Part shown: positions 36,003-45,659 of the stretch, piece after piece
Position numbering within the stretch: position 1 is the stretch's first letter
Layout of the letters: the number at the start of each line of letters is the position of its first letter
NCBI RefSeq assembly: GCF_016808335.1
Contig: NC_053148.1
Span: 45,834,930-45,898,929 of the forward strand
DNA: 64,000 nucleotides
Direction: 5' to 3'
DNA from: Panicum virgatum
Lineage: Eukaryota; Streptophyta; Magnoliopsida; Poales; Poaceae
Position numbers and translations under genes: made by a program
Notes under the pieces: generated by a model
The model's input: the letters and a program-made list of their open reading frames with translations, nothing else
Told to the model about the DNA's origin: nothing
The model's database searches: none

Positions 36003-36428
36003 GCACCACTATATAATTCTAGCAATTTACATTCCCTAAAACATGTTAGGTTTAGTAACAACACAAGGTTACCGTGTTGCAAATGCCACTGCATTTCGTT
36101 GTTTAAGTACCCAATTTACAGCAAAGGTCTCAGCGTTATTTACCTTAGTAGTATAAACGCAATAGGCCACTGCTTTGCAATCGTTATCGTAACATTGTTT
36201 ATAAAATTGTACTGCAAGCCAGGAATTTATTGTTCATACCTAGTTTACCGTATTATTTTCAATACATTGACCGGTCAAATTACGCCTACATGGTAGTGGT
36301 CTTTTCATTAAGACATGACAACTCTCTGCCTATATCCTTCCATACCATAGCTTTTTCAGAATTCTTTTCAGAACAACGTGTCTATTCCATGACACCATAG
36401 CTTTCAAATGCCCACAGGACTTCTCCGT

Positions 36429-36752
36429 GGTCTTGTTTGGTTCTCATTCTAGGATTTGTAGAATGAAGTTTGACCGTTAATTACGGTGTCAAACAAAGTC
36501 AGTTTATAAAACCAACACCAGAACCCTGCGCTAGGAACCCTGACGTATCTAACGAGGTCTTTGACCACGTGATTAGATGATGGCTACTGTAGTATCACTG
36601 TAGCTAATCATCGATTAATTACTGTCATTAGGTTCGTCGCGTAAAGTTACACCCATTCCTAAAGAGGTTTTGCAAATAAGCTTCATTTAGTACTCCATGC
36701 ATATAAGATTCTTTTGTAGAATATAATAGAAGAGAAGGAAACAAACAAGGCC
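36429..36752. mobile_element. MITE, third inside the MULE-like element
   Basis: Ends GGTCTTGTTTGGTTC and GGAAACAAACAAGGCC are imperfect inverted repeats. The interior has the GACTACTGTAG / CTGTAGCTAATCAT and TTCATTTAGTACTCCATGCAT text common in these grass MITEs. No clear target duplication. Confidence 0.6.
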
Positions 36753-37609
36753 CATGACGCAGTATAGGGGAGTTTGGACACTAAACATGCATTAGTTTCT
36801 TTGGCAAAACATCATCAAACTATTCAAGTTCCAATTCAAAAACATGAACTTCATGCTGCTGAATGTAAAAAGCTTACAAAATAAGGAGTACACTGCAAAA
36901 AAAAAACTACACAAAATGTCTGTCGTCCGCATGATCAACCTACATATAGGTTGACAAGTTTGTATTAAAACAACAGTTACTCGGCTGTGCTGAATGTTAA
37001 AAACAACAAAAAAATGTCTAAATTTAAATAAAACCAAACTAAATTTCGTCTAATGGATAGAAGAAAATTGAAGATTTCGGGTAGATGGTATCTATTTACG
37101 CCTACCCATTGGGCGAAATTATAATTTCGTTATGCACGGCCCACGAAAATTGTAATTTTCATGCATTTTCATCTTGTTTTTGGGCAAAAATAGTATTTTC
37201 GGATGAAAATTAATTTCATCTTCCGGGTGGATGAAATTTAGATTTCATTTGCTCGGAAGACGAAATAGATTTAGTTTTGGAATTCCTTAGATCCGAAGTA
37301 TTAATCCATAGTAAAAGTATAAAATTGTATTAAAAAACTTGCAGTTCTCATACTGCTTGTAACTGCGCTCGGTGCAAAATCTTTCATCATTGGCTAGCCG
37401 GCATCTATGGAAATTTATTCAGGTGGCATTCATCGTCCCCCCACCCTATCCACCCACCCCGCTGTGTTCCCCTAAAAAAAATTGATTGATGTATAGTACT
37501 TTTATCTCCCACAGATCCATGAGCATGTTTAAGGAACAAAAAGAAGGAATCGTTATCAAGGCCACGGGCAAAATCTTTTCAGAATCTGATAGTCACTGGC
37601 TATCTATCC

Positions 37610-37760
37610 ATTCACTCTGTTCGTTTGGCTTGTCAGCCAATCAACCAACAGTAATTTTTTTTCACATCAAATTAACACCAGTTACTAACCAACAGCAGTA
37701 CTTTTCTTTTATAACAAATCAACATCAGCTACCAGCCACACCTAAACAAACCGAGTGAAT
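37610..37760. mobile_element. Small MITE-like inverted-repeat element beside the Sec61-beta stop codon
   Basis: ATTCACTCTGTTCGTTTGG at 37610 faces the inverse of ACAAACCGAGTGAAT at the right end. About 150 bp, with further internal self-complementarity (TTGGCTTGTCAGCCAA). It ends eight bases from the stop codon of the neighbouring gene. Confidence 0.45.
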
Positions 37761-37768
37761 GAGTCGCT

Positions 37769-38074
37769 CTACAGGATTCCTCTCTTGACAGACTCTGCTT
37801 TCTTGGGCACGGTAACAGCAAAACTAGTTGGAGGTACGGTACGGTAGAGCTTCCCGAAAACATGCAGCACAGCAACGACGGCGACGAACCCGATGCTCAT
37901 AATCAGAACGGTATTCGGGAACATCTTGCGCCCGGCAGCCTCATCAGTGTAGAACTGGAGCATCGAGCTGGCGCCACCGCCACCAGCAGCAGCGCCGCTC
38001 GTGGCTCTACGCCTGCGCAGGCTTGCAGCTGCTGCTGCACTCCCTCTGGCAGGTGCATCACCGTTGGCCGCCAT
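37769..38074 (-). CDS. SEC61B: Sec61 translocon subunit beta
   Basis: Small tail-anchored subunit of the ER Sec61 protein-conducting channel. The ATG at 38074 ([11 protein letters not shown]) gives 101 residues. Order: Ala/Arg-rich cytosolic N-terminus, Gly-rich linker, the family signature [12 protein letters not shown], then one membrane helix ([20 protein letters not shown]) ending in GKLYR. After LYR the frame runs on for 23 residues (TVPPTSF...KRGIL) instead of stopping within a few residues as usual, so a missed 3' intron or an altered end is possible. A likely 5' non-coding exon lies at about 39960-39821 with donor TTAG|GTGCGC. MITEs abut the CDS on both sides. Confidence 0.82.
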   Translation of the reverse strand: MAANGDAPARGSAAAAASLRRRRATSGAAAGGGGASSMLQFYTDEAAGRKMFPNTVLIMSIGFVAVVAVLHVFGKLYRTVPPTSFAVTVPKKAESVKRGIL

Positions 38075-38082
38075 CTTTCTAA

Positions 38083-38440
38083 CGCCTGTTATAGTTCCCA
38101 CCCCCTTAAACGCAAAAACACAAAAAAACCTGTCACATCGAATGTTTTGACACATGCATAGAGTACTAAATGAAGTCTATTTACAAAATTTTTTTGCATG
38201 GATGGGTTGTAAATCGCGAGACGAATCTAATGAGCCTATTTAATCCATGATTTGCAACATTAATACTACAGTAACCATCTGCTAATTATTGATTAATCAT
38301 GGATTAATTAGCATCATTAGATTCGTCTCGCGATTTACAACCCATCTGTGTAAAAAATTTTGTAAATAGACTTCATTTAGTACTTCAAATTAGCAAGATT
38401 CTTTCGCAAAAACTTTTTTGCAAACGAACTAAACACGGCC
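38083..38440. mobile_element. Tourist-like MITE (copy 2) just upstream of the Sec61-beta start codon
   Basis: Flanked by TAA on both sides (38080-38082 and 38441-38443). The right end is CGAACTAAACACGGCC; the left end, CGCCTGTTATAGTTCCC, is a degraded copy. The interior aligns with 33275-33638. It lies eight bases upstream of the ATG, inside the 5' non-coding region of the gene. Confidence 0.8.
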
Positions 38441-38443
38441 TAA

Positions 38444-39800
38444 TTCCTCTCTGCATGGTAACACAAGATTCAGACAGAAGACTTTGTGGCAATGCAACTG
38501 TAAAAGATTAAAGATCATAACACATATTGGTCAAATAGCAGGTCACTCTGGAGTGTAGATATAAACTTGAAAAAACATAGTTTGCATTTGATAGGCAAGA
38601 CTTCAACACATTTTGTAACTAGCTAGGCACACCTACACGGACACACCATATGAAGCTTACGGGAATATGGGATTGGTTCTTCATTCGCAGAACAGAGAAG
38701 TAACACCTACACCATATGAAGCATATGCAATTGCTTGTTCACTTAGAGGACAGAAAAGTAACAGTTATGATTCCTCATGCCTGCAAATAATGATTCAGTA
38801 CAAAGTTCTGAATTCTGATTTACCTTTACTATTGTAAACAGACGAAATTATCACTTGAATAGCTATACTGGAACTATGTCCAGAACTTGCACATAAAACA
38901 TTACACTACTATACTTTGGGCAACCATTCATTGACCTCATATAAACAGGGATGACAATATATCAGAATGGTAATGGCATGGCATAGCATCAGATTGCACA
39001 ACCTCTCATGACAATCGACTCCAACAGATAACCACAGGTAAATATGTTAACTGCAAGGAGCATTCCAAGATCAACTATGCATGACACAATGGACCTAAAA
39101 AGGAGGGAAGAGTCTAGACATGCAAACAAAGACTAGATCAATGAATCAGTTTTCTTGTGCAACAAAAGATCATCAGATGGATCAACCTGAATTTGTGTGA
39201 TCTAAATTCTAGCACAACTAGATTATCACTGAAATAGAGAGCTGAAGGCGAACCATGAATTCAAACAACACCAACACCACATATCCTGATTAGATAGATG
39301 CATGCCAGTTACCAGATGCCAACAATTGATAATTACCCCGCTAATTCAGCATGACAACAGTTCAACATACAAAAGCAGAAAATATAGACAAGATCCAACA
39401 GTATAACCTGAAACAGATCAGCGTATCAACATGATTCAGTTAGCAGCATTTCCCCAGATTTATGCATATCCTTCTGGCCAAGGTGATCATAAACGAATCA
39501 ATCCAACGTAAAATAGGCAGGCAACATGCTACACTGATCAATCAGTAGAACTGAAACTATCTACATGATTTCGTTCAACCCCAGGACGGCAACAATAAAA
39601 AAGTAACCACTGATCGGGGCTAGGTGAACCTGCGATAAACAATCTGGCGAACTCTAGATGAGGAAATTTTACGGTGTACTGCTAAACTGAAATAACAATG
39701 AGCCTCGATCAGCCTAGAAACAAACAAAACATGCGAAAATCCACCCGGGTCTCCGTACGAGACCCGACTGGGTCCAGCCAAATCGAGAGATAGAAGGGTA
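38444..39800 (-). other. AT-rich stretch, probable first intron of Sec61-beta
   Basis: No coding frame and no recognised repeat. A good acceptor on the minus strand, TTGTGTTACCATGCAG, ends at 38450. It would join the 39821 donor to AGAGGAATTA, directly next to the MITE. Confidence 0.4.
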
Positions 39801-39820
39801 CGGATCGAGAGGGCGCGCAC

Positions 39821-39965
39821 CTAACGAGACGACCGTGAGGGTCCGGTTGCCGGCGGGTGAGGAGACTTCGCGACTGGGATCTTGTGGAAACTGGAATTGG
39901 GGAAATCGGAGACCGGGGGTGAGAGACTTTCTCAGGGACGACGGAGGAACGGAGGGGACGAGGGA
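39821..39965 (-). other. Probable 5' UTR exon 1 and leader of Sec61-beta
   Basis: On the minus strand a C/T-rich leader (CCACTCCCTCGTCCCCTCC, CCCCAATTCCAG) ends TCGTCTCGTTAG|GTGCGCG, a good donor at 39820. It contrasts with the AT-rich 38441-39800 downstream, which would be a long first intron. The start is approximate. Confidence 0.45.
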
Positions 39966-40516
39966 GTGGAATCAGCAAGAACAACTGTGTGGGTTTACGT
40001 CACGGCATACATAATTACGACCGCTCTCCGGACAGTTTGTGTAGTTGGCTTTAAGGAGGCCCGCTTGTCTAAGAAGCTGGCACGGGCCAAATTTGAGGCC
40101 CGCTTTTTCATTCCATAGGTTTTATCCAGCTGAGGTCAACCCTTAAACTTCGGGGGCATTCTTCATACATGCAGCAGAAAACCCTTAAACTTTGGAGCTA
40201 ACTGAACAATTGAACAATGTCCAAGACCAGGATGTCAACCCAATTCTTGCAGCAATTTCTCCACTGCATCAGAAACGAGAGGAATCCGGAGGCAATCTTG
40301 GCCATCAGAGTGCTTTCTAATCTTAACCAGATCTTGGTCTTTAAACTCCGTCAGGTGGGAGTTCAATGTCACTTGACTGCTTACCAGAAAGCGCTCGCGG
40401 CATTTTGTATACAAGCTACTGACAGGCATACCTGAGAAACAAAATCAGTGAAGTATCAGTGTACAACCATAACCATCTGAACTCTTCCAGGAATAATGAA
40501 CTCACCTTCCTCCTTT

Positions 40517-40897
40517 TGATATGGCGTCGGGGTTTGCGAGGAGTGCGTAGAGGAGAGCGTAAGAGCAGAGCAGCTTGAGAATGCGAACGCAGCAAGTACG
40601 GCGGCGACGTTATCTCGTCGGCCGGCGAGGAAGCGTTCCTTGCCACCGTCGAAGATAACTCGTCCCAAACTGGGAGAGTCTTTATTCTTCGATAACAACC
40701 CTAGTACAATCTACTAGCCTTTATAGTATCAGGCCTGACTTCACGAACAAACTTTCCTAACAAACATAATATAACTCTCCCAAGCAATATCTACTAAAAA
40801 AGAAACAAATCAGCCACGTGTAGAAGTTATTGCCGTTGTGGACTCTTTCCTTTTCCTCCTTTGATACGTACGTGGATAGTAAAAGGAGTCCACAACA
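40517..40897 (-). repeat. 3' LTR of Reina-1
   Basis: 381 bp, the partner of 45279-45659. Its outer end abuts the target-duplication copy CCTTT six bases from an ORC2 splice donor. Confidence 0.92.
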
Positions 40898-43800
40898 TTA
40901 CCCCCCCCCTGGAACAGCTCGTCCGCGAGCTGAAACGTTGGATGGGCCAGCTTGAAATCATCCAGGGGCGTCCAGATAGCATCAGCAGCAGCACGACCTT
41001 CCCATTGCACGAGCAACTCCCAGACGCCACGATATAGGCGAGCGCGCAACACTGTAACAGGAGCCGGCACCACACGACCATGAACAATAGCAGGCAACGG
41101 TACTGGAGCTCCCGTCGGAGGAGTCCCAACAAAAGCCTTGAGCAACGCAACATGGAAGACATTATGGATGCGAGCATTGACCGGAAGGCGGAGTCGATAG
41201 GCCACTGCTCCAATGCGTTCCACAACTTCATATGGCCCAAAATACCGAGGACCAAGCTTCGTCGCTCGCGCCGGAGTGATGCCAACAGCAGTCCTATGAT
41301 GCAGCCGTAACCAAACCCAATCACCAACCGCAAAAACCAAGTCACGATGTTTTTTATCATGCTGTCCCTTCATGACGCCTTGAGCAAGAGCAAGCCGATC
41401 ACTGATCTCAGCAAGAAATTCATCACGGTCACGTAATTGAGAATCAACTGCAGCCACTTTTGCTGAGCCAGGTTCAAACTGAAGCAAGGTTGGAGGAGGC
41501 CGCCCATAAACAACCTGGAACGGAGAAACACCAATAGCAGTCTGATAGGAGGAATTGTAGCAAAACTCAGCCCAAGGTAACCACTGAAGCCAAGAACGCG
41601 GGCGATCACCAGCGAGGCACCGAAGATACATAGTAATAGTGCGATTAGTAACCTCCGACTGACCATCGGTCTGAGGATGAAAAGCCGAGCTGAGCAACAA
41701 CTGAACACCCGCCAATTGAAAAAGTTCTTTCCAAAAGCTGCTGGTGAACACAGGATCACGATCGCTGACAATGGAACAAGGAAACCCATGCAAGCGGACA
41801 ATTTCATCAAAGAAGGCCCGAGCGACCGAGTTAGCAGAATACGGATGACCGAGTGGAATAAAGTGTGCATACTTGGAAATCTATCCACCATTGTGAGTAT
41901 AACAGACTTGCCACCCACCTTTGGAAACCTCTCAACAAAATCCATGGCAATGTCACTCCAAATACCTGATGGAACTGGCAAGGGTTGCAACAAGCCAGCA
42001 GGATGAAGATGCTCGGTCTTGTTGCGTTGACATGTAGCACAACTCTTCACAAAATCCCGAACAAGGCGGTGGGTGTGAGGATTGTAAAAGGACTGGCGTA
42101 AACGATACAGAGTCTTTTGAACACCTTCATGGCTGGCCTCATGCGCATCAGCCAACAAGTGAGGCCAAAAGAGAGGAGTCAGGCACAAATGCTTTCCCTT
42201 GAAAAAGCAGCAAACCATCAGCAACAGTCCACCCAGCAGGAGCCGTCCCATCCTTGAGCAAGCTAAAAAGCTCCTGGGCACGTTGATCGGCAGCAAGCTC
42301 CTGGCGCAGAGTATCAAAAACCTCGAATGATGGCATGGAGAGAGCATGAACAGCAAGTGCATCTTCATGGCGCCGAGAGAGAGCATCAGTAGCCCCAATT
42401 TGCTTGCCAAGCCTGTATTCCACCATCAGATCATACCCAAATAATTTACTCACCCATGCATGCTGAGGTATCGTTGATAACTGTTGATCAAGGATGAATT
42501 TCAAGCTGCTGTGGTCGGTGCGGACTGTGAATGCCCGCCTCCATAGGTAAGGCCTCCAATTGCAAACAGCTTTGACCAACCCAATCAGCTCCCGTTCATA
42601 GGCCGGCAACTTGGCATGATGAGGTGCAACGGCATGGCTGAAAAAGGCAATAGGGCCATCACCTTGGTGCAGAACAGCGCCAAAACTGGTACCGGAAGCA
42701 TCACAGTCAACGACGAAACGCTTGGTGAAGTCCGGCAACTGGAGAAGTGGAGCATGCATCAGGGCCTGCTTGAGATCAGAAAAGGCCCGTTCGGTGTCAT
42801 CCGTCCAGCTGAATGAGGTGCCTTTGAGGAGGGCCGTTAGGGGCGCAGCTATCGCGCCATAACCAGCAATGAACTTGTGGTAATAGCCGGAGAGACCGAG
42901 GAAGCCGTGCAGCGCACGCAGCGTACGCGGTTGGGGCCAGGAGTCCACCGCGGCCACCTTGCTAGGATCCATGGCAACCCCGGCTGCAGACACGATGTGA
43001 CCAAGGTACATGACCGACGGCTCACCGAAGAAGCACTTGGATTTCTTCAGAAAAAGCTGGTGAGCATGTAGCTGCTGGAAAACCATCTTGACATGCTGCA
43101 AGTGCTCAGACCATGATGAGCTATAAATGAGAATATCATAAAAAAAACAAGAACGAACCGGCGAAGAAAGGGCTGCAGAATATCATTCATCAAAGCTTGG
43201 AAAGAAGCCGGCGCGTTGGTCAATCCAAAAGGCATGACAAGGAACTCGAAATGTCCGTGGTGTGTACGAAAAGCAGTCTTTGCAACATCATCCGGGTGCA
43301 TACGGACCTGATGATACCCACTACGGAGATCAAGCTTACTGAAGAACCGAGCCCCGCGCAGTTCATCCAAGAGCTCTTCCACGACTGGAATAGGGAATTT
43401 GTCCTTGATTGTTTTGTCGTTAAGAGCTCGAAAATCCACACAGAAGCGCCAGCTGCCATCATGCTTGCGTACTAGGAGAACCGGTGATGAGAATGGCGAA
43501 TTAGACACTCGGATGATGCATTGTGCCATCATGTCTGCACACTGGCGTTCAATCTCATCCTTCAAGAGCTGGGGGTAGCGGTACGGCCGGACGGCAATCG
43601 GCGGCGTCCCCGGCAAGAGATGGATCCGGTGGTCTTGGCGACGTGGCGGCGGCAGGCCGCGAGGTTCCGCAAAGATGTCGTCGTATTCTTGTAGAAGGAT
43701 GTCCATGAGATTCCTGGTGGCCACCAGACTTGACGAGCAGACTGCATGGCCGCCAATACCATGCCAAAGGACGGAGCAGCCGTTGTGCCTAAAAGCCATG

Positions 43801-44480
43801 GACAAGTTGCAGAAGTCCCAAGTAATAGGTCCCAACGTCTTGAGCCATTGCACTCCGAGAACAACATCGAACCCGTCCAAAGCCAGCGCGTAACAATCGA
43901 TGGAGAACTGCTGGCCGTGAATGTTCACCGGAGTCGCCGGACAAACGCCCGGACTCTGGATGTGCTCGCCGTTGGCGACCTTCACGGTGAGCCCCGGTTG
44001 GTGTTCCACGGCAAGGCCGATGCGCCGCGCGACCTCGTCGTGGATGAATGTGTGGGTCGAGCCGGAGTCCACCAAAGCAGTGAGCTCGGTGCCGCGGATC
44101 CGCACGCGAAGGCGGATGGTGTCGCCGGATATGATGCCGGTCAACGCGTGCAGCGAGATGCGAACATCCTCCTCAGAGATATCGGCGTTGTCATCCTCTG
44201 AGTTGGCCATGGCGATGCAGAACACGCCGCCGCGGGCAGCGCACTTATGATCCTTGGAGAACTTCTCAGGACAGAAGTAGCACTGGCCATTAGCCCTCTT
44301 GTCGGCAATCTCCTCTGGTGTCAGCCGACGGGAAACGCGGCCGCGGTGGATCCACTGGCTATAGGGGCGCTGCACGAGACGTCGAGGACGGGCCTGGAAG
44401 TGCCGGTTGACGAGACCGCGGCGGCGCACGGGATGGCGTCGACGTGATAGCGCGCGTGGCCTCCGCGGAACGACGCTCAT
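40810..44480 (-). pseudogene. Reina-1 pol: protease, RT, RNase H, integrase, chromodomain
   Basis: Zinc-finger [14 protein letters not shown], protease [14 protein letters not shown], and RT with [14 protein letters not shown] and [15 protein letters not shown] in 44480-43150. A frameshift in an A8/T8 run at 43140-43147 falls exactly at the RT catalytic FxDD motif. RT then resumes with RNase H (FVVDCDASGTSFGAVL) in 43101-42148. The integrase is split by frameshifts near 42180 and 41870 and carries SAFHPQTDGQSEVTN. The chromodomain (YRGVWELLVQWEGRAAADAIW) ends near 40900. It cannot make an active enzyme. Confidence 0.88.
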
Positions 44481-45004
44481 ATGCCCGCGCCAGGCTCATG
44501 GCCGTCTGGAGATTGGCCGGCCTTTGCATCTCGACATCTGATGCCAAGGGCTGTCCCAGGCCCGCCGTGAACAAATCCATATGGTGCTGGACGGTCAAGT
44601 CCTCACAGCGGCAGAGGAGCGCTAGGAACTGGCGCTGATACTCCTCCACCGAGCCGGTGCGACGGAGCTCCTTGAGCTCGCCCAGCGCATTGGAGCAGAT
44701 CGGGGGGCCGAAGCGCATGTTGACGAATTCGACGAAACGCGTCCATGACACGATCCCGAAGTCACGCTCCATCTGATAGTACCATTGATTTGCCGTGCCC
44801 TCAAGATTGAGCGACACGAGCCACACCTTGTCCTCCTCGAGCGTGCGGCAGCCTCGGAAGAACATGTCGCACTGGTTCAACCATGGCAGCGGATCGGTTT
44901 CGCCGTCATACTTGGGGAGCGACAGCTTCGGCTCCCGCGGGCGGCGCCAATCGCCGTCGGCATGCTGGTTGCCACGACAGCGGTAAGGACCACGGCCGCT
45001 ACCT

Positions 45005-45036
<32 letters not shown>

Positions 45037-45240
45037 AGGGTTGCGGCGTTCCTTGGACGCGTCTTCCTTCTCCGAGGCGTCGGCTTCGGCATCATCGTCG
45101 CCGTCGTCGCCCGCCTGGAACTTCTCTGTACGGGCGATGCGCCGGTCGTGGGAGTCGAGGCGCTTGTTGATGGTGGTGAGTTGGGCGAGGATGCGGTCGA
45201 GTTTGGCGGAGTCAGTCTCAGGATCGACGGGGCCGACCAT
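44359..45240 (-). pseudogene. Reina-1 gag
   Basis: ATG at 45240 (MVGPVDPETDSAKLD). Order: coiled N-terminal helix (AQLTTINKRLDSHDRR), Gly run encoded by a GCC repeat, then the Gag core LPKYDGETDPLPWLNQCDMFF, with WYYQMERDFG and FRRTGSVEEYQRQF-like text. The frame ends at 44359. The zinc-finger text ([14 protein letters not shown]) is found in the next frame from 44480, so a frameshift separates gag from pol, whether natural or acquired. Confidence 0.8.
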
Positions 45241-45278
45241 GGTAGGCGATGCCCCACGACTGGTCTCTGGTACCAAAT

Positions 45279-45659
45279 TGATATGGCGTCGGGGTTTGCG
45301 AGGAGTGCGTAGAGGAGAGCGTAAAAGCATAGCAGCTTGAGAATGCGAATGCAGCAAGTACGGCGGCGACGTTATCTTGTTGGCCGGCGAGGAAGCGTTC
45401 CTCGCCACCGTCGAAGATAATTCGCCCCAAACTGGGAGAGTCTTTATTCTTCGATAACAACCCTAGTACAATCTACTAGCCTTTATAGTATCAGGCCTGA
45501 CTTCACGAGCAAACTTTCCTAACAAACATAATATAACTCTCCCAAGCAATATCTACTAAAAAAGAAACAAATCAGCCACGTGTAGAAGTTGTTGCCGTTG
45601 TGGACTCTTTCCTTTTCCTCCTTTGATACGTACATGGATAGTAAAAGGAGTCCACAACA
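45279..45659 (-). repeat. 5' LTR of Reina-1
   Basis: 381 bp, TGTTGTGGACTCC...GCCATATCA on the minus strand. A TATA-like ACTATAAAGG lies at about 45490-45481. It abuts the ORC2 exon at 45660. Confidence 0.92.

Larger units (their letters stand above)
32838..37339. mobile_element. MULE-like element with long terminal inverted repeats carrying gene fragments
   Basis: The text at 32838-33150 and the reverse complement of 37030-37339 align with moderate divergence. Both include a TTTTATA..TTA..ATGGATTAATAC-like stretch, then ATCT-AGGAA-TTC-AAAACTA and several GACGAAAT/GATGAAAT motifs. Both ends are flanked by TGCAGTTCTC (32828-32837 and 37340-37349), a direct repeat of 9-10 bp as expected for a Mutator-like target duplication. 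Inside are two decayed GRF-zinc-finger-family genes and three MITEs, but no MURA transposase. That makes it a Pack-MULE candidate. The outermost few bases of the two arms pair poorly. Confidence 0.55.
40517..45659 (-). mobile_element. Reina-type chromovirus (Reina-1) inserted in an ORC2 exon
   Basis: Complete element of 5,143 bp with LTRs 40517-40897 and 45279-45659, both 381 bp and running TGATATGGCG...TCCACAACA on the plus strand. A perfect target duplication CCTTT lies at 40512-40516 and 45660-45664. The polypurine tract GGAGGGGGGGTAA-like lies at 40898-40913, and a tRNA-Met-like primer site (TGGTACCAGAGA) lies next to the right LTR. I count about 11 differences between the LTRs by eye. 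Size, short LTRs and a C-terminal chromodomain fit the Reina lineage. Confidence 0.93.

Noticed and set aside
44785..45312. 175-codon plus-strand frame with long Ala runs
   Set aside because: Antisense of Reina-1 gag; the Ala runs are the reverse of the Gly-encoding GCC repeat.
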